Positions 10,872-21,900 of a stretch of DNA of 64,000 nt are shown here, in pieces. Under the pieces are notes generated by a model. It did not search any database. It was not told the DNA's origin and saw nothing but the letters and a program-made list of their open reading frames with translations. Where the stretch lies: assembly GCA_017506865.1 (NCBI GenBank), contig JAFCMP010000056.1, positions 186,001 through 250,000 of the forward strand, given 5' to 3'. This stretch comes from Tribonema minus. Its lineage: Eukaryota > Sar > Xanthophyceae > Tribonematales > Tribonemataceae. Numbering within the stretch: the stretch's first letter is position 1; each line of letters opens with the position of its first letter. Position numbers and translations under genes: made by a program.

Positions 10872-12799
10872 ATGATGCGGTGCGCAAGGTGTCTGGCTCC
10901 TCTGGCGAGCGCATCCCTACTGACGGGTCTGCGCGGAGCAGCGGGCTTCGCTGTATCTCACTGCCGCAGCACCAGCAGATTATTAGGAGCGGGAGCAAGA
11001 GGTGCTGCTACCACGAGCGATGACTGGGTGAGTTTGAATGTCTACAACCCCATACTCCAACGCTAACGATGTGGGCAGGGAAGTTCAATCGTTTACACGT
11101 CATGCAGTGTTATTGGACGTAAAGGCGTGCTGACTTTGAGATATCATTGACAGTGCAGGGCTGTGCAGTACCTCTATAGTCAACCGGGTAACGTAACATG
11201 CATCGGTTGTGTCGTGCAAGTTCTCAAACTCTGCCCTAGTACTCTGCTGCGGTGCACGGAATGGACCAATGCTGATTTGCCGAGCTGCTTGGATCAAATT
11301 TCACGAACCAAGCTGCTTCAGTAACCTCGTGTGGAAAGCGCAGCCTGACTGAGGGCTCCTGTTGCAGCTGAACGACACGAAGACAGATGTGATTTGCTTA
11401 ATGCACATGTCGCTAATGACCGCATAGCTGGTGCCGCCAGAGGCAACTGAATGCCAACTGCATGCGACTTCCACTTCCATCTGCATCAGTTCAGTCAAAC
11501 GTGATCTTAACCTCAACTTCAAGTGCACGTTCATGCAGTGAGCGCTGTGCACACGCTTGCTGCTGCCACGACTGGCGCGCCGCGACGCCAGCGCCTACTA
11601 AGCACTGCACAGAGGGTGGCTGAGCCGCCCCGCACACCCGCACACAGGTAACGAGGACCAACGGGAGATGCATAGCAGGTGCCGAGTGCGCCACTCGCTC
11701 TTGCGCAGCGCTCAACTGGCTTGCCAGCAAGCACTTGACAGTAGCGCTTGTGCGCAGCACCGGCACCACGCGCGCAAGCTCTGGAGCAACCGCGCTGCTA
11801 CCTTAATAGCGCGCGCACCCCCCGCTTCACACGCCCGTCATGTGACCCGCCTGGAGTGTGTGATGGCTCTTGTGGACCAATCGCTTCTTGGCGCTCACTA
11901 TTCGCTTTGCAGCTTCGACGATGTGCCTCCCCCCCCCATCCCCCCCCCCCCACGGCCTCGCACACTTGTCAGTCAGACGGCGCATGTCACATGCACTTTG
12001 CCATTATCACCATGTGCCCCTCTTCCCCCCCCCTCCCGCAACCCCAGGTGCACACACTCACCACTGAGACATGCCCCCCTCCCCTTCCTCCCCCCCGCCT
12101 TCCCCCCCCCCCACTCTGTTCTCACCCACTCGACACTGAGTCACCAATGAGTCATCACCCCCCCTTCTCTGACCTCAACCACTCGAACTGATTCATCAAT
12201 GAGTCATCAACCCCCCCCCCCCTCTTCGACCTTGCCCACGTGACATTGAGTCATCATTGACTCACCAAGGAGTAATCACCCCCCCCCCCGCCCCCCCTCC
12301 GGGGCCTTCAGGTCGACGCGGCGCTCATCAAGGAGACGGCGGGGCTCGCGGCGAGTGACGCGGAGGCGGCGCAGCTCCGACCTACCCCCCCCCCCCCCAC
12401 ACACACACACACACACTCTGACCTGACCCACTCAACACCGATCACCAATGAGTCACCCCCCCCCCTTCCCCCCCCCCGCAACCCGGCCCTCAGGTCGGCA
12501 CGGCGCTCATCCTGAAGACGGCCAGGCTTGCGCAGCTCGAGGTGAGCGACGCGGAGGCGGAGCAGCTCGTGCCGCGCGTGCGCAGCTTCCTGGGCTTCGT
12601 CGCAGCGATGGACGAGGCGGGCGCGGCAGACGGCGACGCTCCGCCGATGGGGGACTCCCGCGAGGGGCTGGGGGAGGGGGGGTTCCTGCGGAGCGATGGC
12701 GCGGTGAAGTTTGAGAATGCGGACGCGATCGCCGCGAACATGCCGCTGCGCGAGGGCGAGTACCTGCGCGTGCCGAAGGTGGGGGCGGAGGAGCCGTGA
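10872..12799 (+). CDS. gatC: Glutamyl/aspartyl-tRNA amidotransferase subunit C (GatC), organellar
   Basis: Two exons, 10872-11027 and 12494-12799, join in phase 0 to give 152 aa. Exon 1 is a typical Arg/Ala/Ser-rich targeting peptide (MMRCARCLAPLASASL...). Exon 2 holds the GatC core: KTARLAQLEVSDAEAEQL, then RSFLGFVAAMDEA, then the C-terminal belt with LREGEYLRVPKV that wraps the GatA/GatB interface. GatC stabilises the GatCAB complex, which converts misacylated Glu-tRNA(Gln) to Gln-tRNA(Gln) in mitochondria and plastids. The length suits the family plus a presequence. The intron donor is GTGAGT at 11028; the acceptor at 12491-12493 follows long C runs. A truncated second copy of exon 2 lies at 15346. 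Confidence 0.85.
11925..12485 (+). repeat. C-rich minisatellite with TGAGTCAT, and an echo of GatC exon 2
   Basis: The 3' part of the GatC intron is built of units of roughly 55-60 bp, each with a run of C, a CTGACC..CCACTCGA-like piece and ATGAGTCATCA or ACTGAGTCACCA. At 12312-12390 a decayed copy of the acceptor plus exon start occurs (coding VDAALIKETAGLAASDAEAAQL). It lacks the LE residues of the real exon and is followed by a CA microsatellite (12400-12417). Confidence 0.7.
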
Positions 12800-14131
12800 G
12801 CGGGGGAGGGGGGCATGCGCGCGCCTTGTACGGGTGTAGAGGTAGTAGTGTAGTGGTGGTGGTAGTGATGATAGTGGAGGGGCATGGTGACGTGCCATGG
12901 TAGGGCTGTCGTCGTATGCGCGCGCATTGCCGTCGCATGCGCGTGTTGCCGGCGCATGCGCGCACTGCCGTTGCATGCTGGCAGCGGCGGCAACGGTTTC
13001 GGCCGACGGTTTTCCAGGTTGCGATGCAGGCACTTCTATGTGGCAGCGCTCGCCTGGCACCGGTTCGGTCACCTCGATGTCTTCTTCTGACGGGCGTACC
13101 AGCAACAGCCCGGCGGGCAACAGCTCGCCACGTCGCCGCTAACAATTAGTAATGAATTAATGACGTGCTTTGCGATGGTGGTAAACACCTGAGCACTGGT
13201 GGTACGTGCTGCTCGCTGTTGACCGCCGTGGCTGCTTGCGTGTGCACAGTACGCGCAGAAACTGTTGTGCCGTGCGGCTGCAAACTACCAACGCGCGGCA
13301 GCGGTAGCAGCGCACACGCCTCAGGCGGTTGCAATGGGCAATGTGCCCTCCAAAGCAATGCGCTCGAAATGCTGCAATCAGCGCTGCACGGCAGGGCCAC
13401 CACCGGTGCGGTGGCAGTTTTCGGCGGCAGAATGTGTCTTGTACTGGCCGGCAACAGCTTCAGCGACAAATGTCAACAAAATATATGCGGCGAAAACCCA
13501 GGCAGAATAAGTTATGGGCAGCAGCAAGGGCCCGGGTGTGGGGTGCGGGGGGTGGGTGGGGGGGGGCATGCGTGTTTTTGTTTGTAGTGCCTTTTAGGGA
13601 GCTGTGGACAGCGGCTGTACTCAGCTTGTGGGTGATTGCTGCAGTGCACGGTCCAAGGGGGAGGGACATTGCATGTGGCATGTTGTTGTGAACTCGTCGT
13701 TTCTGGAGAGCGTACCTGTCACTTGTAGTCACGAGTAGTCATCTATTATAAAATAAACCTCTCGTATGACTGATATGCCTCCATGCATTGGATCCGTGTG
13801 TCGAATGACCAGTTACTTGTAGTGAGCACTACCCACCAGACGTTGGCTTCAAATGCCTCCACACTTGAACGTGATGTAGTTAGGCTGAAGAATTGGAGTA
13901 TGAGGCAGCTCACCGGCGAATGCGCCCATTCATGTACCTGTACTTGTGGACTTGCATTTGTAAATGCCCAAGGGAGCCCGGGTTGCCGATGCAATCGAAA
14001 AGTTTGCGTCAACGCAGCAGCCTAGTCTGCACTGTGCCCCATACAGCATTAATGGCATCTTGCTGCGGCATGAGCTGGTGCACCAATGCTGTAACCAGAC
14101 TTGTGGTCCAACTGACTTGGAGTCGCAACTC
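12800..14131. other. Intergenic, no gene seen
   Basis: After the GatC stop there is a GTAGTAGT-like microsatellite (12838-12875) and GCATGCGCGC repeats (12915-12970). A G-rich stretch follows at 13530-13565. Short open frames have no recognisable product. Confidence 0.5.
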
Positions 14132-15345
14132 TCAAGTCACAAGTGGACAGCCGAGTGTGATCCACGCGGGCTTGCCCTTGCAGATGCATCCCGTGCTGCT
14201 CATCTCGGCGATGCAGATGGGGCGCCTGGAGGGGGGGAGAAAAGGGGGGGGAGGGGGGGGGAGTATATTGCTAGAGAGTGCGTACGGTGCGGCGGGCTGC
14301 GTTGACAGGGCATTGTACACTGCAAAGCTCACAAGAGGGCAACACATATTGGTGCAGGCGTGGGACTGACTGTGACAGGCACGGACAAAGCACTGCAGAC
14401 AGTGCCCTCACAGATGCAAGCCGTTAGACAACGCACGTATCCAGTGCCAAGCCAGCAGAATGCCGCAAGAGGCGCTGCCAGCAAATAATGCGAACACCAG
14501 CGCACAAATTAGCAGAATGCGGCATGAGGCGCTGCCAGCAGAGATGAGAACAACAGCGGCGTCGGACACTCACTTTGTGAAGGTCTGGACCTCGGTGTAG
14601 AAGTCGCCAAACACGTCCTCCAGGAACTTGTTCTTGGGGTACGTCGCGCCGCACTGGTTGTACGCCGAGGTGCACACCTGGTCCACGTACTCGTCGCCTA
14701 CGTAGAAGTCCTTGAAGGGCGTCTTCTTCTTGCTGGCGTTGTTGGCCACGTAGGACATCTGAAATTTGAGGTTGGCGCCCATGCTGCGGAGCACTGTGAC
14801 GGCGTGCTTGTAGGCGTTCTTGAAGTCGCCAACCGTGTTGTCGCCGAAGAAGGCACGCCAGTTATACCAATCGCCTGGTACAGAAAGCGGTGGGGGTATG
14901 TGGTGAGTGCCAAGCCAGATGATCAAGTTCTGCACAAGGCACTGCCAGTTCAGCATTGACGATGCGTCTGAGCAACAAGCATGCATACATGCCTGTAAGT
15001 GCAGCATTCCACCCAGCATGATGGCAAGACAACACCCTTGCAAGTCCGAAGCTCCACATGATGCCATGGCAAGGCATGCAATCCATCCATGCATGGCGTA
15101 CATCGCATGCATTGCACCCAGCAAGGCGGAGCAAGTAGACTCACCATTCATTTCGTGCAGCATGCGCACATAGATCTGGCGGCCGTCCTTCGCTGCGTCC
15201 TTGCCGACGGCTCGCAGCTTGCTGTCGTACGCGCCGCTGGCTATCTTCTTGAGGTGCGCTTCCTGGTCGATGAAATCGATCACAAGCTGCACCTGGCCAT
15301 ATGCGTCAATCTTGGAGGCCACAAAGTCCCATTTGAGATCGGCCA
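14132..15345 (-). pseudogene. Truncated copy of the GH26 gene
   Basis: The segment matches the gene at 30089-31997 from its DLKW residues on. The exon 1 remnant is 15345-15145, the intron 15144-14875 (270 bp), exon 2 14874-14574, and an exon 3 fragment starts at 14225. The catalytic motifs HEMN|GDWYNW and RPICIAEMSS are both present. Homology stops near 14157 and the frame ends at 14132. The signal peptide, the N-terminal 150 residues and the last 95 or so residues are missing. Exon 3 carries a 3-bp insertion after SSTG. No frame is broken, so a short product is possible, but loss of both ends argues for a pseudogene. A 419-codon frame through the region reads antisense GatC and retained introns. 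Confidence 0.8.
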
Positions 15346-15760
15346 TGGGCGAGGCAGTCGCGGCGGACGGCGACGCTCCGTCGATGGGGGACCCCCACGA
15401 GGGGGCTGGAGGGGGGGTTCCTGCGGAGCGATGGTGCGGTGAAGTTTGGCAACGCGGACGCGATCGCGGCAAATATGCCACTGCGCAAGGGCGGGTACCT
15501 GCGTGTGCCGAGGGTGGGGGCGGAGGAGGAGCCGTGAGCCTTATCGGGTGTAGAGGTAGTAGTGTAGTGGCGATGCTAGTAATGATGTCAGTGTGTTTAA
15601 GCATGCTGTGCCAGTGCATGGCTGTCGCTTGCGCGCTTTGTCGTTTCGCATGCTCGCGCGCCGCCGCAGCGCTGCTGCTGCTGCGGCGAGGTCGGTTTTC
15701 GTGCGCAGTTGACCCTCCGACTTCAAGTGCAACTGCAACAACTGTTGTGCTGTGACAAGA
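15346..15760 (+). pseudogene. Truncated copy of GatC exon 2 and its downstream DNA
   Basis: 15346-15540 matches the C-terminal two thirds of GatC exon 2 (12600-12799). There are indels that shift the frame around 15405-15425, and GEYLRVPKV becomes GGYLRVPRV in a different frame. The match continues into the 3' flank (GGTGTAGAGGTAGTAGTG at 15546, compare 12834). It abuts the GH26 copy with no spacer, so both were captured in one rearrangement. Confidence 0.8.
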
Positions 15761-15915
15761 AGCCACAACGGTGTGTGTGTTGTTCAGGATCTTGAAAGGA
15801 GGGCTTTTGCTATCACTCTGCCATGCCATGGCCAGCGTCGGGGGTGAATAACTGTTGAGGCCCTCAAATTGGCCGATCTTCTCGGAAGCTCGCCTCCCAG
15901 CGCGCTTTGCACACC

Positions 15916-18900
15916 ATGCCTAGCTTGAGCTTCATGGGCAGGAGGCTGGGAGTGGGTGGCGATGAATTTGCACTGCCGAGCATGTGCTCCATGCTGCTGA
16001 GGGTGTTCTGGAGCGGAGCCGTGATCCTCATGCTTGTCGAAACCCACGCGGCGCTCTCAGGTGAGCCAGAGCCTGGCAGCGCCTGCGCTCCCGCTAGACG
16101 TGTGGAGCTGCATTAGCCAATGGGCTCTGAGTAATTTTCAGTGCAACCGTTTGCTGCAGTGCAAGGAACAACCACCGACGGCTGTCGCCTCCGCACTCCC
16201 AATCACAAAGGCGTCAATAGAATCGAAAACCATGTGACGATGAAGCCACAGCCATGGACGGTGTACAGTTCACGCTCGCTGCGCCGCAGCACACAGATGT
16301 ACAGCGCGCCATCTGACTGTGCGTGCGCTGCGCACTAGGCCGCGCAGACCTTTTTGCGGCAGCGCGCCGCGTCGCACGTGCGTCTAACAGACGCTTCAAA
16401 CTTCACGCCCTCGCAACGACCTGAAACAGACACTTCAGAGTTCACGCCCTCGCAACGGCCCCGCGCACGCGCGCGCAGGCTGCGAGGCGACGCACCTCGT
16501 GTGTACGCGTACTTTGCGCTGTCCATTGCAACCTTCCTCGCGGCGCGATCACAGCACACACAACAGCACGTCATTCAACGCGCGCGCTCCTCACCAGGCC
16601 GCGCACACCGCTTCCTGCGGCGCGCCGCGTCGCACTTCAAAATTCCCGCCCTCGCAACGACCTCTTGCGCGCGCAGGCTGCGAGGCGACGCACCTCGTGT
16701 ACGCGTACTTCGCGCTCTCCATCGCGTGCTTCCTCGCGGCGATCGCGCTCGAGTGGGCGATCCTCGCCACGTCGCTGCGCGGCGCGATCGCGGAGGCGGA
16801 CAAGCGCCGCGGCATGGGGCGCCTCCTGGGCGCGCACGCGGCGCTCGGCGGCTTCCAGCTTGCGCTCGCGGCGCTGGGCCTGGCGCTCTTTGCGACGTTC
16901 GAGGGGGCGCAGTGCGTGGCGGCGGCGGAGGCGGAGGGGGGGGAGGCGGGCGCGGTCGACGCGGCGCTCGTGCGCGTGCTGCTGCTGGTCGTGTGCCTCA
17001 GCCAGGTCATCGACGCCGTCGTCATGGGGTGCTGCTGCTGGCTTGTGGTGAGCGCCAGCGCGCAATTCAATCGCTGCCACAGTACAAGCCCTGAACTGCA
17101 TTGTACTGCCACAGTATACTTCTGCTCCTACTTGCTGCTCGTAACAATCACAACTCGCTGCTATCAACAGGTGGGGCCGCGCACAGAAGACGCGGGGCTG
17201 CTGGCGGAGGGCGCGGGCGCGATGATAGCCGCCGCCACATATGAGCGGCTCGCGTCGGACGACGTGGAGGCGCTGTGGGCTGAGCGCTGCCGCGGCGCAT
17301 GCGAGGTCATGAGCTGCCTCTCGTGCCGTGTTTTCGGCGGCGCCAATAGCCTGGAGGCGGACTTTGCGGTGAGTCGCTGTACTCCACGTTTGAACTTTGA
17401 ATGACGCGCGCTATGGGCTGAGCGCTGCCGCGGCGTGCCGTGCGAGGTGATGGTGCTGCCTCTTGTGCCGCATGGTCGGCGGCGCCAACAGCCTGGAGGC
17501 GGACTTTGCGGTGAGTCGCCGTACTTCGTGTTTGAACTCTGAACGATGCGCGCTGGGGGCAGAGCGCTGGAGGCACATTATGCCACAAGTCGCGTTGCCG
17601 CACTGTCATTTGAGTCCTCGCCGGCCCCAGCATCCGTGCAAGCAACAGCTGGAAAAGCCAAGACTCTAAGTTGAAGTTTTAGCTCAGCAGTTGCCTCTAG
17701 TTGCCCCCGCATGCCCTTGTGCACACTCCTGCCGAGCAATGCTGCGTGAAGTGCCAAGACTTCATGTTGAAGTTCACTTGCCCCCTGACGCTCCGCAGCA
17801 CCTGGCGCGCGTCATGGCGCGCATCTTCCACACGGAGGAGTACCTCGACATTGTGCCGTCCGACGTGGCCGCCGGCGTCGTCCTGCTGCGCGCGAGGTAC
17901 GTACATACATGTCTGCCTTTATAACGAAGTACATACTTCGACGTGGCCGCCGGCGTCGTCCTGCTGCGCGCGAGGTACATATATAAGTGTGTGTTGCTTC
18001 ATACTTACATACCTGGACATCTTGCTTCATACTCACATACTTCGACATCGTGTCGTCCGACGTGGCCGCCGGCGTCTTCCTGCTGCGCGCGAGGTAACGA
18101 TACGTACATGTGCTACTTTTATACTAGGCAATGGCTGGCGCATGGTTCATCTTAACCGCCGCGCATCGCTCGCCTCGCGACCACTCCCCTCACCCGTGCG
18201 CGCAGCCTGCGCGAGCTGCTTCTGGTCGGAAAACCTTGCAAAAAGCATTCATGTCTCCAACACCGCATGCTGCCCACCTTGCAATCGATCCCCCCCCCCC
18301 CCCCCCCCCGGCCGCACGCGCGAACCAGCCAGCGCGAGGGCCAGAAGCGGCGCGAGCGGCGCCGTCAGACGCTCCACCCCACGGCGTCTGCGCGCCCGTC
18401 GCTCGACGCGGCGCTGCACGAGCCTCTTCTGGTCGGAAGGCCGTGAAAGAGCGCTCACATCTCCAACACCTCATACTGCTCGCCTCCTCGCAACCACCGC
18501 CCGCCCTCAAAACACAGCCAGCGCGAGGGGCAGAAGCGGCGCGAGCGGCGCCGTCAGACGCTGCACCCCACCGAGTCCGCGCGCCCGTCGCTCGACGCGG
18601 TGCTGCGCGAGCCCGGCGTCGGCGACGCCGTCGCGGACGCCGCGCCGCGCGACCTCGAGGCCGGCCTCGGAGCGCTGTCGCGCAGCAGCGGCGGCGGCGG
18701 CGGTGGCAACGGCGGCGGCGGCAGCGGCGGCGGCGGCGACGGGCAGTCCGTGCCCGCGAGCATGAAGGCGCGCAGCGAGGAGCACGCCAAGTGGTGGCGC
18801 GTCGCGGGGCGGCGCGTGCTCGACGTCGACAGCGGCGCGGACCGCAGGTGCGCGCCGGAGCGTTCACTTCAATGTTGAAGTGGCAGAAGTAGCAGAAAGA

Positions 18901-21900
18901 CGCGTTTTTTCAGCTGTCCCCCGTGGCGCGTGCTCGACGTCGACAGCGGCGCGGACCGCATGTGCGCGGAGCGTTTACTTCAATGTTGAAGTCGCAGAAG
19001 TAGCAGACGCTTTTTTTTTATGGTCCTCCGTAGCGCGTGCTGGACGTGGACAGCGGCGCGGACCGCAGGTGCGCGGAGCGTCCACTTCAATGTTGAAGTC
19101 ACAGAAGTAGCAGAGCGTTTTTTTTCACGGTGCCCTCGTGTCGTGGGCTTTCTGTGTCCGCAGCGGCGCGGACCGCAGGCGTGACGCGCCGCGCGGACTG
19201 TGTGTACTTCAAGTTGAAAGTAACCGGCGCTATTATGCGCTCCTTGAGTCAGGTGCTGGACGTCGACGGCGGTGCTTCACGCACGTGACACGCCGCGCGC
19301 CAACCGTGTTTACTTCAAGTCTGAAGTAGTGGGCGCTCTACATGAGGCGCCGTGGTCAGGTCGCCGCACTTTTGCGGGCAGCAGCGTCAGATAGGGCATC
19401 GCGGCGGCCACTTCACCTGTGGTTCAAGTTTTGATTCATAGTTGGTCGAAGTTTTACAGTGCAACGCGACAATTGCAGAGCAGGCTCCGCATTTTGCGTA
19501 CATGCGCATGAGATGCTGTCCACACACCATGCACCCGCAGTGTAACTTTTGTGTAAATACTGTGACAACTCATGACAAGCGGGTCCTGGCGGAGGCGACT
19601 CACTTCTCATGCTACATTCGTTGGCCATCTGCACGTGGTACGTCTCTGATGTGCCAAAAGCCTGTAACTTTCTGTAACTGTCACCGCAACAGGGTCCTGG
19701 AGGAGGCCACGCAGTTCTTGCGCTACGCGCTGGCAATCTATAAGCGGCACTCGTGTCTGATGCGTCACACCTGCTGGCTGTAACTGTCATTACAACAGGG
19801 TCCTGGAGGAGGCCACGCACTTCTCGCGCTACGCGCTGGCCATCTACACGTGGTACCTGTACGTCTTCGACAGGCCGTGCTGCGGGGGGTGCGACCTGTG
19901 CCTGTTTGGCACCCTGGGGTGCGCGCGGCGCTTCCACCGCAGGTATGTGCCTTAGACTTGCCGCTTGAAAAATTAACTTAACTTCTTCTTCCTCTTGAAG
20001 TATGAGTTTGTTCGTGGGATAATGGATGGATCGCGCGCAGTTTGCAGGCTGTTTTGTCGCCTTGCAGCAGGTATGGGCATGAATCAGACATCCAAGACCT
20101 ACGTGAAGGCTGCTGCTGAGCCGTAAACGCGCGCACGCAAAGACTTCAACTGTATTGCGCTTGGGGCGGCGCGCAGGCGGGCCTGCATGGGCTCGCATGG
20201 CTCAACCGTTTGCACACTTCAACAGTATACACAACCTTTTGTTTACTGACATTAGTATATACACAATACCTTCATGTATCAGCGCGGTATGCATGCATGT
20301 GTCCACGCTGCACAGCCGGTGGCGGCGCGCGCTCGTGCGGCTCAGCACGATGTGGGACGGCGCGCAGGCAGGCGCGCGCCTATATACATATACACAACCA
20401 CTCACACACTGAAATAGAACAGTATGTGTTCAAGAGATGAATGCAGCAGCGCGGTTTGTATGCATGTACAGCCGGCGGCGGCGCGCGCTCGCGTGGCTGA
20501 GCGCGACGTGGGACGGCACGCAGGCGGGCGCGCCGCGCGTCGACGGCGACAACTGCTGTTACTTCAAGTATATATACTCATCTTCAATCACATACTCAAG
20601 TAGTATGCATATACTTCTGCAAGGTTTCAGTTTGCAGCGCGGTGTGTATGTCTGCACACTTGCTGCGCAGCCGGCGGCGGCGCGCGCTCGCGCGGCTCAG
20701 CGCGACGTGGGACAGCGCGCAGGCGGGCGCGCCGCGCGTGGACGGCGACAGCTGCTGACTTATATACACATCTTCAATGACGTACTCAAGTAGTATACAT
20801 AAAACAAGACTCTCAGATATCGGCACGGCATGTTTGCATGTGCAGCCGGCGGCGGCGCGCGCTGGCACGGCTCAGCGCGACGTGGGACGGCGCGCAGGCG
20901 GGCGCGCCGCGCGTGGACGGCGACAACTGCTGGCGCGTCAACGAGGCGGGCCTGCTGCGCATCGCGGGGCTCCACGACTGCGAGCTCGTGTACGCGACGT
21001 TCGCGGGCGGCATGCAGCAGACGCCATACGCCGTGTTCGTGGACCACGAGTGAGTGGCGCTTACAAAGTTAAAGTGGCTGTTACAGCAGCAATCACGGCA
21101 TGAGTGTGCAGAGCTCGTGGACGCGACGGCCTCGCGCGGCATGCAGCAGACGCCGTACGCCGTCTTCGTCGAGTGAGTGAACGTGTGAGCAGCGCTTACG
21201 CTTACGGTGGCTCTCTCGGGTGGCCGCACGTCGCGCGCTGCGTGGCATCGACAGCAACAGGCGGCAGTGCAGAACCCCGCATTCGGACGTGCTTCATCAG
21301 CGGCGTGCGCGGCGTGCTGTCTCTGTGCTTGCAGGGACGCCAGCAGCCCTAGCCCTAACCTACCCCTGGTCCCGCAATCCTGACCTATGATCGCCGCAGC
21401 TGGCCCCCGGCGCAGTGCGAGTTCCCGTGTGCGGTGACTGTGTTTGTGCGGTGTGCACAAGCGGGTGTGCGCGCCCTGCTGCAGCTTGAAGTAGTGTGCG
21501 CCGTGCGTCAACTATATGAAGTGGTCTGCTGAGAGCGCATCGGCCTGTAGAACTGTGGGTCTTACATGACAGAGCCCTGTGGGTCGTTACCTGACAGAGC
21601 CGCGCGCGTGCGCGCTCGCGCCGGCTGTCCGAAGTGGCCCCCGTCCGACAGTGCTCAACTACATGTTGAAGTAGTATTTGAAGTAGTATACGCTGCGGCG
21701 CCATATGCGCATTGCGGATCACCAGCGCCATGACGCTGCAGAACGTCTGGTCAGCAACCCTTTGCGAACACTTCACCCGTTGTAGTGCACGGGGCAGGTG
21801 GCAGATGCAGAAAGAGTCTCGCGCGTGCTTCAAGTACTTGAAGTTTATCTGGTCACCTGACTTCATAGTGTTCTTCTTCCTGACAGAACTGCGCACCCTT

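Noticed and set aside
14570..15829. 419-codon minus-strand frame as one protein
   Set aside because: It runs through antisense GatC sequence and through the unspliced GH26 intron. The spliced homologue shows the true structure.
17701..18765. 354-codon + strand frame
   Set aside because: It crosses DAGL introns and reads the coding exons in the wrong frame.
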